Positions 1-6,963 are shown, counted from the first letter of the stretch. The stretch: 25,372 nucleotides of DNA from VFZS01 sp964353255 (GCA_964353255.1 CAYGVJ010000075.1:1-25372), one strand, 5' to 3'. Translations and numbers: made by a program. Notes: generated by a model not told the origin, from the sequence alone.

Positions 1-8
1 CTACGCCA

Positions 9-25
9 CTGGGCGTCCCGCCCAG
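9..25. repeat. Small perfect hairpin near the window edge
   Basis: Six-base arms CTGGGC and GCCCAG are separated by GTCCC. There is no T-run, so it is not a convincing intrinsic terminator. Apart from this hairpin and the repeat copy at 114-188 I see no gene in positions 1-265. Confidence 0.35.
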
Positions 26-113
26 GCAATCCCTCGCTACGTACGGATTACGGTCCGGGGCGACTCCGGCGGCCCCCGAAGGAGCGACTCCTGCCTGTTC
101 CGGGCACGGGGCG

Positions 114-188
114 TAGTAGAATCGTCTCGCCATGTCCCTCACCCGCCGGGAAGTGCTGGCCGGGCCGCTGGTGGCGCGCGCGGCGCGG
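114..188 (+). repeat. 75-bp direct repeat, copy 1 (Tat-leader gene start remnant)
   Basis: This block matches 1008-1082 with 3 mismatches in 75 bases. It contains a -10-like TAGAAT (117-122), nine bases, then an ATG (132) that opens a twin-arginine leader (MSLTRREVLAGPL...). The similarity stops at 188. In another frame the following bases read a short protein-like tail, GAFYFDRPAPERISHGRFP, ending at a stop, so this may be a gene start fused by deletion to the end of some gene. I cannot name the parent gene. The repeat and its partner bracket the VapBC-type pair at 266-960. Confidence 0.8.
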
Positions 189-265
189 CGCCTTTTACTT
201 CGACCGCCCGGCCCCGGAGCGCATCTCGCATGGCCGCTTCCCCTGATCCGTGTGCCAGACTCCGT

Positions 266-679
266 TCACTGCGGTGCCACTGACAGCCCCTCGGCTGCGG
301 CGGCGCGGCGCAGGCGCTCGTCGAAGCAGGCGAACACCGGTCGGCCGATCCAGAGGGCCGAGCAGAGCTGGATGGCATCATAGGCCCGCAGAGCGTACAA
401 CTCGATCAGATGCTCGGCGGGCGCGAGTACGGGCAGTGCCACCTCGATCGCATGCAGAGCACTCCAGTCCGAGGAGAAGGCCCTCTGCTGGAGTCGGTAT
501 TCCCGGGCTGCAAATCGGTTCTCCCGCCGACAGCGCGCCAGCGCGGAAAGGACCTCCGCCCACGTCGCGACGCTCGTGAACAGGCGGCCGCGGTTGGCCT
601 CCATCAGCGCTCGCACCTCGTCGCTGCCGGGCTCCGCGACGTAGAGCTTGGCCAACGCCGAGCTGTCCAAATAGAGCAC
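266..679 (-). CDS. vapC: PIN-domain toxin, VapC family
   Basis: The 137-residue protein begins LYLDSSALAKLYV and has the acidic set expected of PIN ribonucleases: D5, E42 (TWAEVL), D101 (AYDAIQLCSAL) and D120 (ACFDERL). PIN toxins of this class are Mg-dependent endoribonucleases that cleave tRNA or rRNA when free of antitoxin; the actual target is not deducible here. The start codon is GTG at 677-679 and overlaps the antitoxin stop by one base (TAGTG), indicating translational coupling with the upstream Phd-like gene. All four acidic residues and the normal length suggest an intact, active toxin. The pair lies between two 75-bp direct repeats. Confidence 0.9.
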   Translation of the reverse strand: MLYLDSSALAKLYVAEPGSDEVRALMEANRGRLFTSVATWAEVLSALARCRRENRFAAREYRLQQRAFSSDWSALHAIEVALPVLAPAEHLIELYALRAYDAIQLCSALWIGRPVFACFDERLRRAAAAEGLSVAPQ

Positions 680-960
680 TACCGGCGGTCCTCCGCGATC
701 ATCTCAGCGATGGACTTGCCGGGCGTCAGAACCGCGGGTTTCCTCCTTTGAGGCAGCTTGCCGCTGCCGAGGGTTACACTGCCCTTGGCGACCAATGTCG
801 CCAGCAGTTCAGCGGTCTGTTGCTCTTGGGGGGTGCTGGCAGGCAGGATACAGGCGACCGGCCTTCCCCGGTCCGTGACCCGCACCGCTCCACCCCCTCG
901 GACGATATCGAGGTACTTGCCCAGCCGATTCTTCAGTTCCCTGCTGGCCACGGTAACCAC
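679..960 (-). CDS. vapB: Phd/YefM-type antitoxin partner of VapC
   Basis: The N-terminal part (VTVASRELKNRLGKYLDIV, then GGGAVRVTDRGRPVACILP) matches the Phd/YefM DNA-binding fold. The C-terminal half, ending GKSIAEMIAEDRR, would be the toxin-binding tail. An open frame extends back to TTG at 976-978. I choose GTG at 958-960 (93 residues) because a perfect TATAAT at 967-972 lies between the two, so a transcript from it would begin near 960 and exclude the TTG. Antitoxins of this class usually repress their own promoter, and a 12-bp palindrome just upstream (979-990) fits that. TTG 978 remains possible if a more distal promoter is used. Confidence 0.85.
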   Translation of the reverse strand: MVTVASRELKNRLGKYLDIVRGGGAVRVTDRGRPVACILPASTPQEQQTAELLATLVAKGSVTLGSGKLPQRRKPAVLTPGKSIAEMIAEDRR

Positions 961-966
961 ATAGCC

Positions 967-972
967 ATTATA
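967..972 (-). promoter_or_regulatory. Consensus -10 box for the Phd/VapC operon
   Basis: The minus strand reads TATAAT, six bases before the GTG at 958-960. No good Shine-Dalgarno sequence is present and no clear TTGACA-like -35 lies at the right distance. The arrangement suggests a leaderless mRNA beginning at or next to the GTG. Confidence 0.5.
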
Positions 973-978
973 GCTCAA

Positions 979-990
979 AAGTAGCTACTT
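979..990. promoter_or_regulatory. Perfect 12-bp palindrome, candidate antitoxin operator
   Basis: AAGTAGCTACTT is its own reverse complement. It sits immediately upstream of the TATAAT of the Phd/VapC operon, where a bound Phd-type dimer would block RNA polymerase. Operator function is inferred. Confidence 0.5.
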
Positions 991-1007
991 CGGCGCTCGT
1001 CGGTTCA

Positions 1008-1082
1008 TAGTAGAATCGTTTCGCCATGTCTATCACCCGCCGGGAAGTGCTGGCCGGGCCGCTGGTGGCGCGCGCGGCGCGG
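1008..1082 (+). repeat. 75-bp direct repeat, copy 2 (Tat-leader gene start remnant)
   Basis: This is the second copy of the 114-188 block, again with TAGAAT (1011-1016), nine bases and an ATG (1026) opening a twin-arginine leader (MSITRREVLAGPL...). The reading frame after the repeat differs from copy 1 and does not look like a mature exported protein. It lies just upstream of the Phd/VapC operon on the other strand. Confidence 0.8.
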
Positions 1083-1282
1083 ATGCCAACGTGGGGCGGA
1101 TTCTCGCGCGGCTGGAGGAACACCGCGCCGCGCTATTGGCGCAACCGGCTGTACTTCGAGTACGCGCACGCGCGCGCCCTGCACACCGAGAGCTGGCGGA
1201 GTTCTTCCAGCGGGCCGGCGCTGGGCCGCTCGAGCAGTGGCGCTCAACCACGAGCCAGGAATTGACGGTGTACACGCGGTAG
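1082..1282 (+). pseudogene. Unassigned 3'-terminal gene remnant
   Basis: Read from 1082, the frame gives a protein-like tail (DANVGRILARLEEHRAALL..., later ELAEFFQRAGAGPLEQWR) ending in TAG at 1280-1282. It is out of frame with the Tat leader of the repeat that precedes it, so it looks like the end of a gene joined to a foreign start by deletion or recombination. The amphipathic pattern and acid/base mix look coding, but I do not recognise the family. Together with the repeat copy it fills the stretch between the VapBC operon and the purD fragment. Confidence 0.35.
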
Positions 1283-1290
1283 CAGGGAGC

Positions 1291-1449
1291 TCACTCGGGC
1301 GCCTCCCAGCGCTTCAGCCCCTTCTGCCCGATGTCCCGCCGGTAATGCATCCCCTCGAAGTGAATCTTCTCCACCGCCGCGTGCGTGCGCGTGATCGCCG
1401 TCGCCAGGTCCTCGCCCGACGCCGTAACGCCCAGCACTCGCCCGCCCGC
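1291..1449 (-). pseudogene. Detached 3' end of purD
   Basis: The minus strand encodes AGGRVLGVTASGEDLATAI through GQKGLKRWEAPE and a stop. It corresponds to the last 52 residues of the intact PurD encoded at 3099-4382; 44 of 52 residues agree. By my hand alignment about 141 of 159 bases match, including 43 identical bases (1302-1344 against 3110-3152) at the extreme 3' end. Similarity stops abruptly at 1449; upstream codons (RDLTARP...) are not PurD. The fragment has the same orientation as purD and lies 1.65 kb beyond its end, with the Panacea module between. It has no ATP-grasp core and cannot be functional. Confidence 0.9.
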
Positions 1450-1857
1450 GGGCCGCGCAGTAAGATCGCGGTCACCCGGCGCTGCGAACTCTGAGGAGCC
1501 GCCGGGGAACCCCCGCATGAAGAGGGCGTCGTCGATTGACAGCTTCGGACTGACGGCAGCGGGGAGACTCAGGCTCGTCGCGGCCTCACGGCGAACGGTG
1601 TGAAGTCCGTGCTGCGGCCACGATCAACGGCGCAAGAGCGCCGGCGGAGACCGCCGTTGCCTCCTCAAGTCGGTGTGCTACGCGCCGTGGAGCGCAGCCG
1701 CGCCCCCGGTCAACTCACCGAGAACCTACAACGGCATCCCGATGTGAGCAGGAAGCTGGACTTCTGAAACGCCTATTCCCTGGAGCGTCTGGAGCAGGAT
1801 TCCTCCGAGCGGGGCTGCCTGCTCCGGCACATCCCGGTTTCGATTCGTGTCTGGATG
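1450..1857. other. Gene-poor stretch with possible degraded coding sequence
   Basis: No intact gene is visible in these 408 bases. On the plus strand the frame through 1711 reads QLTENLQRHPDVSRKLDF, then TGA (1765-1767), then NAYSLERLEQDSSERG. This could be a remnant of a coding sequence, perhaps from a mobile element, but I cannot assign a family. No terminal inverted repeats or tRNA-like structures were found. Confidence 0.3.
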
Positions 1858-2283
1858 CTACTGAGGCAACACACGCAGCACCGCCTCGGCATCCCCCTGC
1901 TCCAGCAAGAAGGCGCTCTTGACCACATCACGAATCCTGTAAAGGTACCTCGCCGGCAGCTTCCCGCAGCGTTCCACTTGACCCGATACGTGACCGTCTT
2001 CGAGCCGCTCCAAATCGAGTCGCTCCAGCTCCCAGCACTGGATGTAGCTTTCGCGACTGAGGAAATCCGTCGCCCGGGCCGGGATGACAACGGTTTCCTT
2101 CTAGTGAGGGGCACTGTTCATCCAGTGCGCCTGGGACGAGATCAGGAAGCCCAGAACACGCGTGTCGCTTTCCGCGCCGATCACAAGTAGGAACTTGCTT
2201 CTTGGCGGATGGCCCCGTGAAGCGTAGCCGTGCACGTGAAGAACCGTGCCCGGAGAAAGGTCCAGCTTCTTAACTGGAGGCAT
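1858..2283 (-). pseudogene. Panacea-associated toxin candidate with in-frame amber codon
   Basis: One continuous frame of 142 codons runs from ATG (2281-2283) to TAG (1858-1860) but has TAG at codon 61 (2101-2103). The first half reads LSPGTVLHVHGYASRG...RSKFLLVIGAES...VLGFLISS. The second reads KETVVIPARATDFLSRESYIQCWELERL...LPARYLYRIRDVVKSAFLL. The layout recalls small SH3-like (MazF/PemK-type) toxins in a general way; that family placement is inference. The ATG overlaps the end of the Panacea gene by 14 bp, the usual coupling of an antitoxin with its toxin. A single C-to-T change (CAG to TAG) would explain the stop. Either the toxin is inactivated or the stop is read through; no obvious restart codon follows it. 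Confidence 0.7.
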
Positions 2284-2827
2284 GGAACGGGGAGATGACG
2301 CACCTTGATTCCTGCTGGGCTTCCACCAGCCTCTTCACCCGAAGAGCGTCGGGGTCGTCCCCAAAAAAGAGCTCAAAGTCCATTGGGCCGTTCTCGTTCG
2401 CCTCCAGCCACGCGCGCTCCCTGTGTGACAAGGTGCGAAGCCGCCATGCCGTCAATCGCCCATACTTCCCCGAGACAGCCTCCAGGACTTCGAGGTCCGA
2501 CTTCGAGAACACCCTCTTGTCCGGGGCCTGCTCGGGACGAATGGTCGCCCCGACCACCGCAACATACTTCTCCAAGAGCGCCACATCTGCCGGGGAACCG
2601 TGCCTCTTCAACAGGTCAAGCCCCCTGGTCGGGATGGGGCCGTGCGGCAGCCTATAGTAATGATCCCCGGTGATCGGCCGCCCAAAGCGCACCAAATGCT
2701 CCTTGTCCGCAAAATAGAGCAGCTTGCACAGCTTCAGCTTGGTCATTCCCGGGCAGGTCTGGGCAAAATAAGCTACGGATGCGACGAATTTCTCCGCCCG
2801 GAATTCAAACCTGATTGGTGCTGTCAT
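2270..2827 (-). CDS. Panacea (SocA-like) domain antitoxin
   Basis: The 185-residue protein carries the Panacea/SocA signature around residues 28-70: MTKLKLCKLLYFADKEHL, then GRPITGDHYYRLPHGPIP. Panacea domains act as antitoxin modules paired with many unrelated toxins; SocA of Caulobacter is an adaptor delivering its toxin to ClpXP. Here the gene directly precedes and overlaps (14 bp) a small gene with an internal amber codon, so it is best read as the antitoxin of that pair. ATG at 2825-2827 is preceded by GAGG with a six-base spacer. The rest of the protein (LEVLEAVSGKYGRLTAWRL...HRERAWLEANENG) is the helical C-terminal part normal for the family. The frame is intact. Confidence 0.88.
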   Translation of the reverse strand: MTAPIRFEFRAEKFVASVAYFAQTCPGMTKLKLCKLLYFADKEHLVRFGRPITGDHYYRLPHGPIPTRGLDLLKRHGSPADVALLEKYVAVVGATIRPEQAPDKRVFSKSDLEVLEAVSGKYGRLTAWRLRTLSHRERAWLEANENGPMDFELFFGDDPDALRVKRLVEAQQESRCVISPFHASS

Positions 2828-2867
2828 TCCATGCCTCGCGAAAACGCTCTCCCGACTCTCTGTGCTG

Positions 2868-2887
2868 CAGGGGCTCTCTCGCCCCTG
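2868..2887. repeat. Hairpin upstream of the Panacea gene
   Basis: Seven-base arms CAGGGGC and GCCCCTG enclose TCTCTC. It lies 40 bp upstream of the Panacea start and could be in the 5' leader. It has no T-run, so a regulatory rather than terminator role is more likely if it has any. Confidence 0.35.
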
Positions 2888-2909
2888 CTCCCTTGTCGCC
2901 AGCGGAGCT

Positions 2910-2940
2910 GCTCACCCTACCATGTGTGATGGAGGTGAGC
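2910..2940. promoter_or_regulatory. Spaced inverted repeat, possible operator of the Panacea module
   Basis: GCTCACC (2910-2916) and GGTGAGC (2934-2940) are perfect arms separated by 17 bases, about 85 bp upstream of the Panacea start. The position and two-turn spacing suit a dimeric repressor, but no binding protein is identified. Otherwise the 271 bases from 2828 to 3098 hold no gene that I can support. Confidence 0.3.
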
Positions 2941-3098
2941 GCCCCTCCCACCACCATGGTGACTAACCGCCAAGATCCTGTCAATCGGGCATTTCACCAG
3001 TTGCCGGGGATTTCGCGGAGTCTCTTTCCAACCAGCGGTGCCTACTGCTGCCCATGGTGCACCCGATCGAGCAGTGCCGCCCTGGGGTGAACAACCCA

Positions 3099-4382
3099 CT
3101 ACTGGGACACCTCCCAGCGCTTCAGCCCCTTCTGCCCGATGTCCCGCCGGTAGTGCATCCCCTCGTAGCGAATCTTCTCGACCGCCACGTACGTGCGCGC
3201 GATCGCCGTCGCCAGGTCCTCCCCCGAGGCCGTCACCCCCAGCACGCGTCCGCCCGCGGTCACCAAACCATTCGGACCCGCTTTTGTTCCGGCATGGAAC
3301 ACGGTCGCCCCCGCCGCCTCCGCCTCCTCGATGCCTCTAATCGGCACCCCCGTCCGCGGCGTGCCCGGGTAACCCTCCGACGCCATCACCACGCACACCG
3401 ACGGCGCCGGCTTCCACGACAGCTTCACACCCCCCAGTTCCCCCTCTGCCGTTGCCCTCAACACCTCCGCAAAGTCCCCCTCCAGCGCGTGCATCAGCGG
3501 CTGCGCCTCCGGATCTCCCATCCGGACGTTGAACTCCAGCACCTTCGCCCCTTCAGCCGTCATCATCAGCCCCGCGTACAGGAAGCCCGTGAACGGGTAC
3601 CCCTCCGCCGCCATGCGCTCAATGACCGGCTGAATAACCGTCTCCAGAATCGTCCGCCTCTCCGCCTCGCCTACGATCCGGCTGTCGCAGTAAGCGCCCA
3701 TGCCCCCCGTGTTCGGCCCCTGATCGCCGTCGTAGACCGCCTTGTGGTCCTGCGTGGGCTCCAGCGTCAGCACACGCCTGCCGTCGCTCAAGACGATGAA
3801 GCTCACCTCCTCGCCTTCGAGGTACTCCTCAATCACCACGCGCCTGCCCGCTTCTCCCACTAGCTCCCCGCGCAGCAGCCCATCGAGAGTCGCCTCCGCA
3901 AGCTCGCGGCTGGGCGCCACCACCACCCCTTTTCCCGCCGCCAGCCCGTCCGCCTTCAGAACCACCGGGTAGCTGAAGCTTCGGAGTGCCGGCAACGCAT
4001 CCGCTTCGTTGTCCACGGTCACAAACCGAGCCGTGTGTATGCCCGCCCGCTGCATGAACTGTTTCGCGAAGATCTTGCTGCCTTCGAGGCGCGCCGCGTT
4101 GGCCGTGGGCCCCACGATCGCCCGCCCGCGTGCACGGAACAAGTCCACAACGCCGGCCACTAGAGGCGCCTCAGGCCCCACCACGGTCAGGTCAGCATCG
4201 ACCGCCTCCGCCACCCGGAGCAGCTCGCTGGGCGAGTTGGAAGCCGCCGAGATGCACTCTGCCACCCTCGCCATTCCCGGGTTGCCCGGCGCAGCATAGA
4301 GCTTCTCCACCGAAGGACTCTGCGCCAGCCGCCACAGAATGGCATGCTCACGCCCGCCGCTTCCTATAACCAATGCTTTCAA
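3099..4382 (-). CDS. purD: Phosphoribosylamine--glycine ligase (GAR synthetase)
   Basis: PurD joins 5-phosphoribosylamine and glycine using ATP, the second step of de novo purine synthesis in the cytoplasm. The 427 residues match the usual length. The N-terminal domain has VIGSGGREHAILWRL (5-19). The ATP-grasp part has KADGLAAGKGVVV (from 143), EEYLEGEEVSFIVLSDG, NTGGMGAYCDS and EFNVRMGDPEAQ. The C-terminus EGMHYRRDIGQKGLKRWE is typical. The start is TTG (4380-4382), supported by AGGGAG eight bases upstream; no ATG lies in a suitable place. It is divergent from mnmG. Its 3' end is duplicated 1.65 kb downstream (1291-1449), but this copy is complete and looks functional. Confidence 0.97.
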   Translation of the reverse strand: MKALVIGSGGREHAILWRLAQSPSVEKLYAAPGNPGMARVAECISAASNSPSELLRVAEAVDADLTVVGPEAPLVAGVVDLFRARGRAIVGPTANAARLEGSKIFAKQFMQRAGIHTARFVTVDNEADALPALRSFSYPVVLKADGLAAGKGVVVAPSRELAEATLDGLLRGELVGEAGRRVVIEEYLEGEEVSFIVLSDGRRVLTLEPTQDHKAVYDGDQGPNTGGMGAYCDSRIVGEAERRTILETVIQPVIERMAAEGYPFTGFLYAGLMMTAEGAKVLEFNVRMGDPEAQPLMHALEGDFAEVLRATAEGELGGVKLSWKPAPSVCVVMASEGYPGTPRTGVPIRGIEEAEAAGATVFHAGTKAGPNGLVTAGGRVLGVTASGEDLATAIARTYVAVEKIRYEGMHYRRDIGQKGLKRWEVSQ

Positions 4383-4419
4383 TTCCCGCTCTCCCTATTA
4401 ACGCGGCTTATTTCAAGCC

Positions 4420-4449
4420 TTGCCGCCACTTCCGCCTTCCCCCTAGAAT
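4420..4449 (+). promoter_or_regulatory. Probable promoter of the mnmG-rsmG operon
   Basis: TTGCCG (4420-4425) and TAGAAT (4444-4449) form -35/-10-like elements with an 18-base spacer. Transcription would begin near 4456, giving a leader of roughly a dozen bases before the GTG of mnmG. The whole purD/mnmG divergent gap is only 87 bp. Confidence 0.45.
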
Positions 4450-4469
4450 AGGATGAAAGCTCCAGAAAC

Positions 4470-6335
4470 GTGCAAGTATTGACGCGCCAGCTCAGTTACG
4501 ATGTCGTCGTGACGGGCGGTGGGCACGCCGCCTGCGAAGCCGCGCGTGCCTGCGCCCGCATGGGCCTGAAGACCGCCATGGTCACCATGAACCTGGACCT
4601 GATCGCCCAGATGTCCTGCAACCCGGCGGTCGGAGGAATCGCCAAGGGGCACTTGGTGCGTGAGGTGGATGCCTTGGGCGGCCTCCAGGGCGAGGTCACC
4701 GACGCGGTCGGGATACAGTTCCGTCTGCTGAATACGAGCCGAGGGCCAGCAGTCTGGTCGCCCCGCGCCCAGTGCGATAAGAAGCGCTACCGCAGCAAGA
4801 TGCGAGAAGTCCTCGAACAGGAGCCCAACCTGCGTATCCTCCAGGCTGAAGTGGCGGAACTGCTTATCGAGGATCAGAGCCGCGGCGTTCGAGGAGTGCT
4901 TCTTCGCGATGGCCGGCGCCTGCCGAGCGCGGCCGTCATTGTCGCCACCGGCACCTTTCTGAACGGCCTGGCGCATGTGGGCGAGGTGACCTTCGCCTGC
5001 GGGCGCAACGGCGAGCCTCCCTCGAACCTGCTGGGCAGCCAGTTGCGCAACCTCGGTTTGCGGTGGGTGCGGCTAAAGACCGGCACGCCTCCTCGCCTGG
5101 ACGGGCGGACCATAGACTGGGATTCGTTCGAGCCCCAGTACGGCGATCCCGAGCCAACGCCTTTCTCGTTTCTCACCGAGAAGATAGACCGCCCGCAGAT
5201 CCCCTGTCACATCGCTTACACCAACGCTGAGACCCGGCGCATTCTTCAGGAAGCGATCCCGCGATCGCCCCTCTACAGCGGCCAGATCAAGGGCCGAGGC
5301 CCGCGCTATTGCCCCTCCATTGAGGACAAGATCGTCAAGTTCCCCGATAAGCTCCGGCACCAGATCTTTCTTGAGCCCGAGGGAGTAGATACCTACGAGA
5401 TCTACGTGAACGGCATGTCCACAAGCATGCCGATCGACGTGCAACTAGCGATGGTGGCCTCCATCCCCGGCCTCGAAAGGGCCGAAATGTTGCGCCCCGG
5501 CTACGCCATCGAGTACGACGCCATCGATCCGCGGGAGCTGCGGCACACGCTGGAAGTGAAGTCCATTCCCGGGCTCTTCCTGGCCGGCCAAATCAATGGT
5601 ACCTCGGGCTACGAGGAAGCGGCCTGCCAAGGGATCATGGCTGGCATCAATGCTGGCTGCTGGTTGGGCAATCTCCCGCCAGTGACGGTTTCCCGAGCCG
5701 AAGGGTACACCGGTATCCTTATCGACGACCTCGTCACTAAAGGCGCCGACGAGCCGTACCGCATGTTCACCTCTCGCGCCGAGTTTCGGCTACACCTGCG
5801 CATTGACAACGCCGACGAGCGACTAACCCCGATCGCCCACCGCGTTGGACTGGCCAGCGCGGAGCGTTGGGAACTCCTTCTGGCGAAGCGGCGCCACAAG
5901 GCCCGCCTGCTGGACGCCATGCGGCAGACTCGGGCCGGGCCTGAGCTCGTTGGCGTGGCCGCAAACGACCGGCCCGTCATCCTGGAATGGCTCAAACGGC
6001 CGGAAGCCCGTGTCAGCCGGCTGACGGGCTGGGCTCGCCAACACCTCGGTGAGGAACCTGCCCGGGGAGTGCTCACGACGATTGAGACCGAAGTGAAGTA
6101 CGCTGGGTACATGGCGCAGCAGGAGCGACAGATCGAGCGCCTGCGGACCTCCGAAAGGCAGCGAATACCCGAGGAGTTCTCCTTCTCGGAGATTCCTGGG
6201 CTGTCGAGGGAGGTCCGCGAGAAACTCGACCGGGTCAGGCCTCAGACCCTGGGGCAGGCCGCGCGCATTCCCGGCGTCACGCCGGCCGCTATCGCGGTTC
6301 TGCATGTGTACTTGAGTCTTGGAACGCAAGAGTAG
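4470..6335 (+). CDS. mnmG: tRNA uridine-34 carboxymethylaminomethyl modification enzyme MnmG (GidA)
   Basis: MnmG is the FAD-binding partner of MnmE; together they place the (carboxymethyl)aminomethyl group on U34 of certain tRNAs. The 621-residue length is standard. The Rossmann motif VVVTGGGHAACEAARACARMG lies near residues 12-32 and is followed by SCNPAVGGIAKGHLVREVDALGG. Further family signatures are KTGTPPRLDGRTIDW, GRGPRYCPSIEDK, LFLAGQINGTSGYEEAACQG and FTSRAEFRLHLR. The start is GTG at 4470; the GTG is preceded by a candidate promoter but no strong ribosome binding site. It runs into rsmG with a 17-bp overlap, the classical gidA-gidB order, and then parAB. Confidence 0.97.
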   Translation: MQVLTRQLSYDVVVTGGGHAACEAARACARMGLKTAMVTMNLDLIAQMSCNPAVGGIAKGHLVREVDALGGLQGEVTDAVGIQFRLLNTSRGPAVWSPRAQCDKKRYRSKMREVLEQEPNLRILQAEVAELLIEDQSRGVRGVLLRDGRRLPSAAVIVATGTFLNGLAHVGEVTFACGRNGEPPSNLLGSQLRNLGLRWVRLKTGTPPRLDGRTIDWDSFEPQYGDPEPTPFSFLTEKIDRPQIPCHIAYTNAETRRILQEAIPRSPLYSGQIKGRGPRYCPSIEDKIVKFPDKLRHQIFLEPEGVDTYEIYVNGMSTSMPIDVQLAMVASIPGLERAEMLRPGYAIEYDAIDPRELRHTLEVKSIPGLFLAGQINGTSGYEEAACQGIMAGINAGCWLGNLPPVTVSRAEGYTGILIDDLVTKGADEPYRMFTSRAEFRLHLRIDNADERLTPIAHRVGLASAERWELLLAKRRHKARLLDAMRQTRAGPELVGVAANDRPVILEWLKRPEARVSRLTGWARQHLGEEPARGVLTTIETEVKYAGYMAQQERQIERLRTSERQRIPEEFSFSEIPGLSREVREKLDRVRPQTLGQAARIPGVTPAAIAVLHVYLSLGTQE

Positions 6336-6954
6336 GAGATTCGAGACGGCAGGCCAGGAGGACTTCACTCGTCTGCTGAGTTTGCATTTCTCCCCTGTGG
6401 GTGCGCTTCCGAGGTGTCGGATCCTTCAACTGCACCGGCACTACCTGCTGCTCACGCGGTGGAACCGGGTCTTGAACCTCACCTCGATTCGCACGCTCGA
6501 GGATGCCGTCGTCCGCCACTACTGTGAGTCGCTGTTCCTGGGTATGCGCCTGCCAGTGAGGCCCCTCTCCGTGCTGGACCTTGGCTCAGGCGGCGGTTTT
6601 CCGGGTATCCCGATGGCAGTACTCCGCCCAGATTGTTCCTTCACGCTCTCGGAATCCCACCAGCGGAAGGCGGTCTTCCTGCGGGAGGCGTCGCGGGAGC
6701 TGCCAAACGTCCGGTTGTACGCGGGGCGGGCCGAGCGGCTGGCGGAATCCTTCGAATGGGTCGTATCCCGGGCCGTGAGGTGGCAGGTGGTCTTGCCCAT
6801 CGCTCACAGGCTAGGGCGAAAGGTGGGCTTGCTAGTGGGCGGCTGCGATGCCGCTCGGATTATTGACTCACCCGGCTTCCATTGGGACGAACCGCTGCCG
6901 CTCCCATGGGGAAACCGGCGTTTGTTGCTCGTGGGGGAGGTGTGTTCCACGTGA
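6319..6954 (+). CDS. rsmG: 16S rRNA (guanine-527-N7) methyltransferase RsmG (GidB)
   Basis: RsmG transfers a methyl group from S-adenosylmethionine to N7 of G527 of 16S rRNA. The 211 residues are the usual size. The SAM-binding core reads VLDLGSGGGFPGIPMAVLRP, followed by ESHQRKAVFLREASRELPNV and GRAERL, all diagnostic. The first in-frame start is TTG at 6319, overlapping the end of mnmG by 17 bp. There is an AGGAG at 6334-6338 but no conventional start just after it, so the TTG is kept. The stop codon (6952-6954) lies inside the parS site at 6943-6958. Confidence 0.95.
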   Translation: MERKSRRFETAGQEDFTRLLSLHFSPVGALPRCRILQLHRHYLLLTRWNRVLNLTSIRTLEDAVVRHYCESLFLGMRLPVRPLSVLDLGSGGGFPGIPMAVLRPDCSFTLSESHQRKAVFLREASRELPNVRLYAGRAERLAESFEWVVSRAVRWQVVLPIAHRLGRKVGLLVGGCDAARIIDSPGFHWDEPLPLPWGNRRLLLVGEVCST

Positions 6955-6958
6955 AACA
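6943..6958. promoter_or_regulatory. parS: parS centromere site
   Basis: TGTTCCACGTGAAACA differs from the bacterial parS consensus TGTTTCACGTGAAACA at one base. ParB nucleates here and spreads as a CTP-loaded clamp. It overlaps the rsmG stop codon and lies upstream of a -10-like TAGGAT (6964-6969), so ParB loading may affect parAB transcription. I found no second parS in this window. Confidence 0.93.
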
Positions 6959-6963
6959 TCTGC

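Noticed and set aside
9..25. Intrinsic terminator
   Set aside because: The hairpin has no following T-run and no identified gene ends in front of it.
2101..2103. TAG as a recoded (selenocysteine- or pyrrolysine-like) codon
   Set aside because: TAG is not the selenocysteine codon, no pyrrolysine context is visible, and a simple nonsense change from CAG is more economical.
3054..3863. 269-codon open frame on the plus strand
   Set aside because: It is antisense to purD, with Arg/His/Pro-rich composition and no family resemblance.
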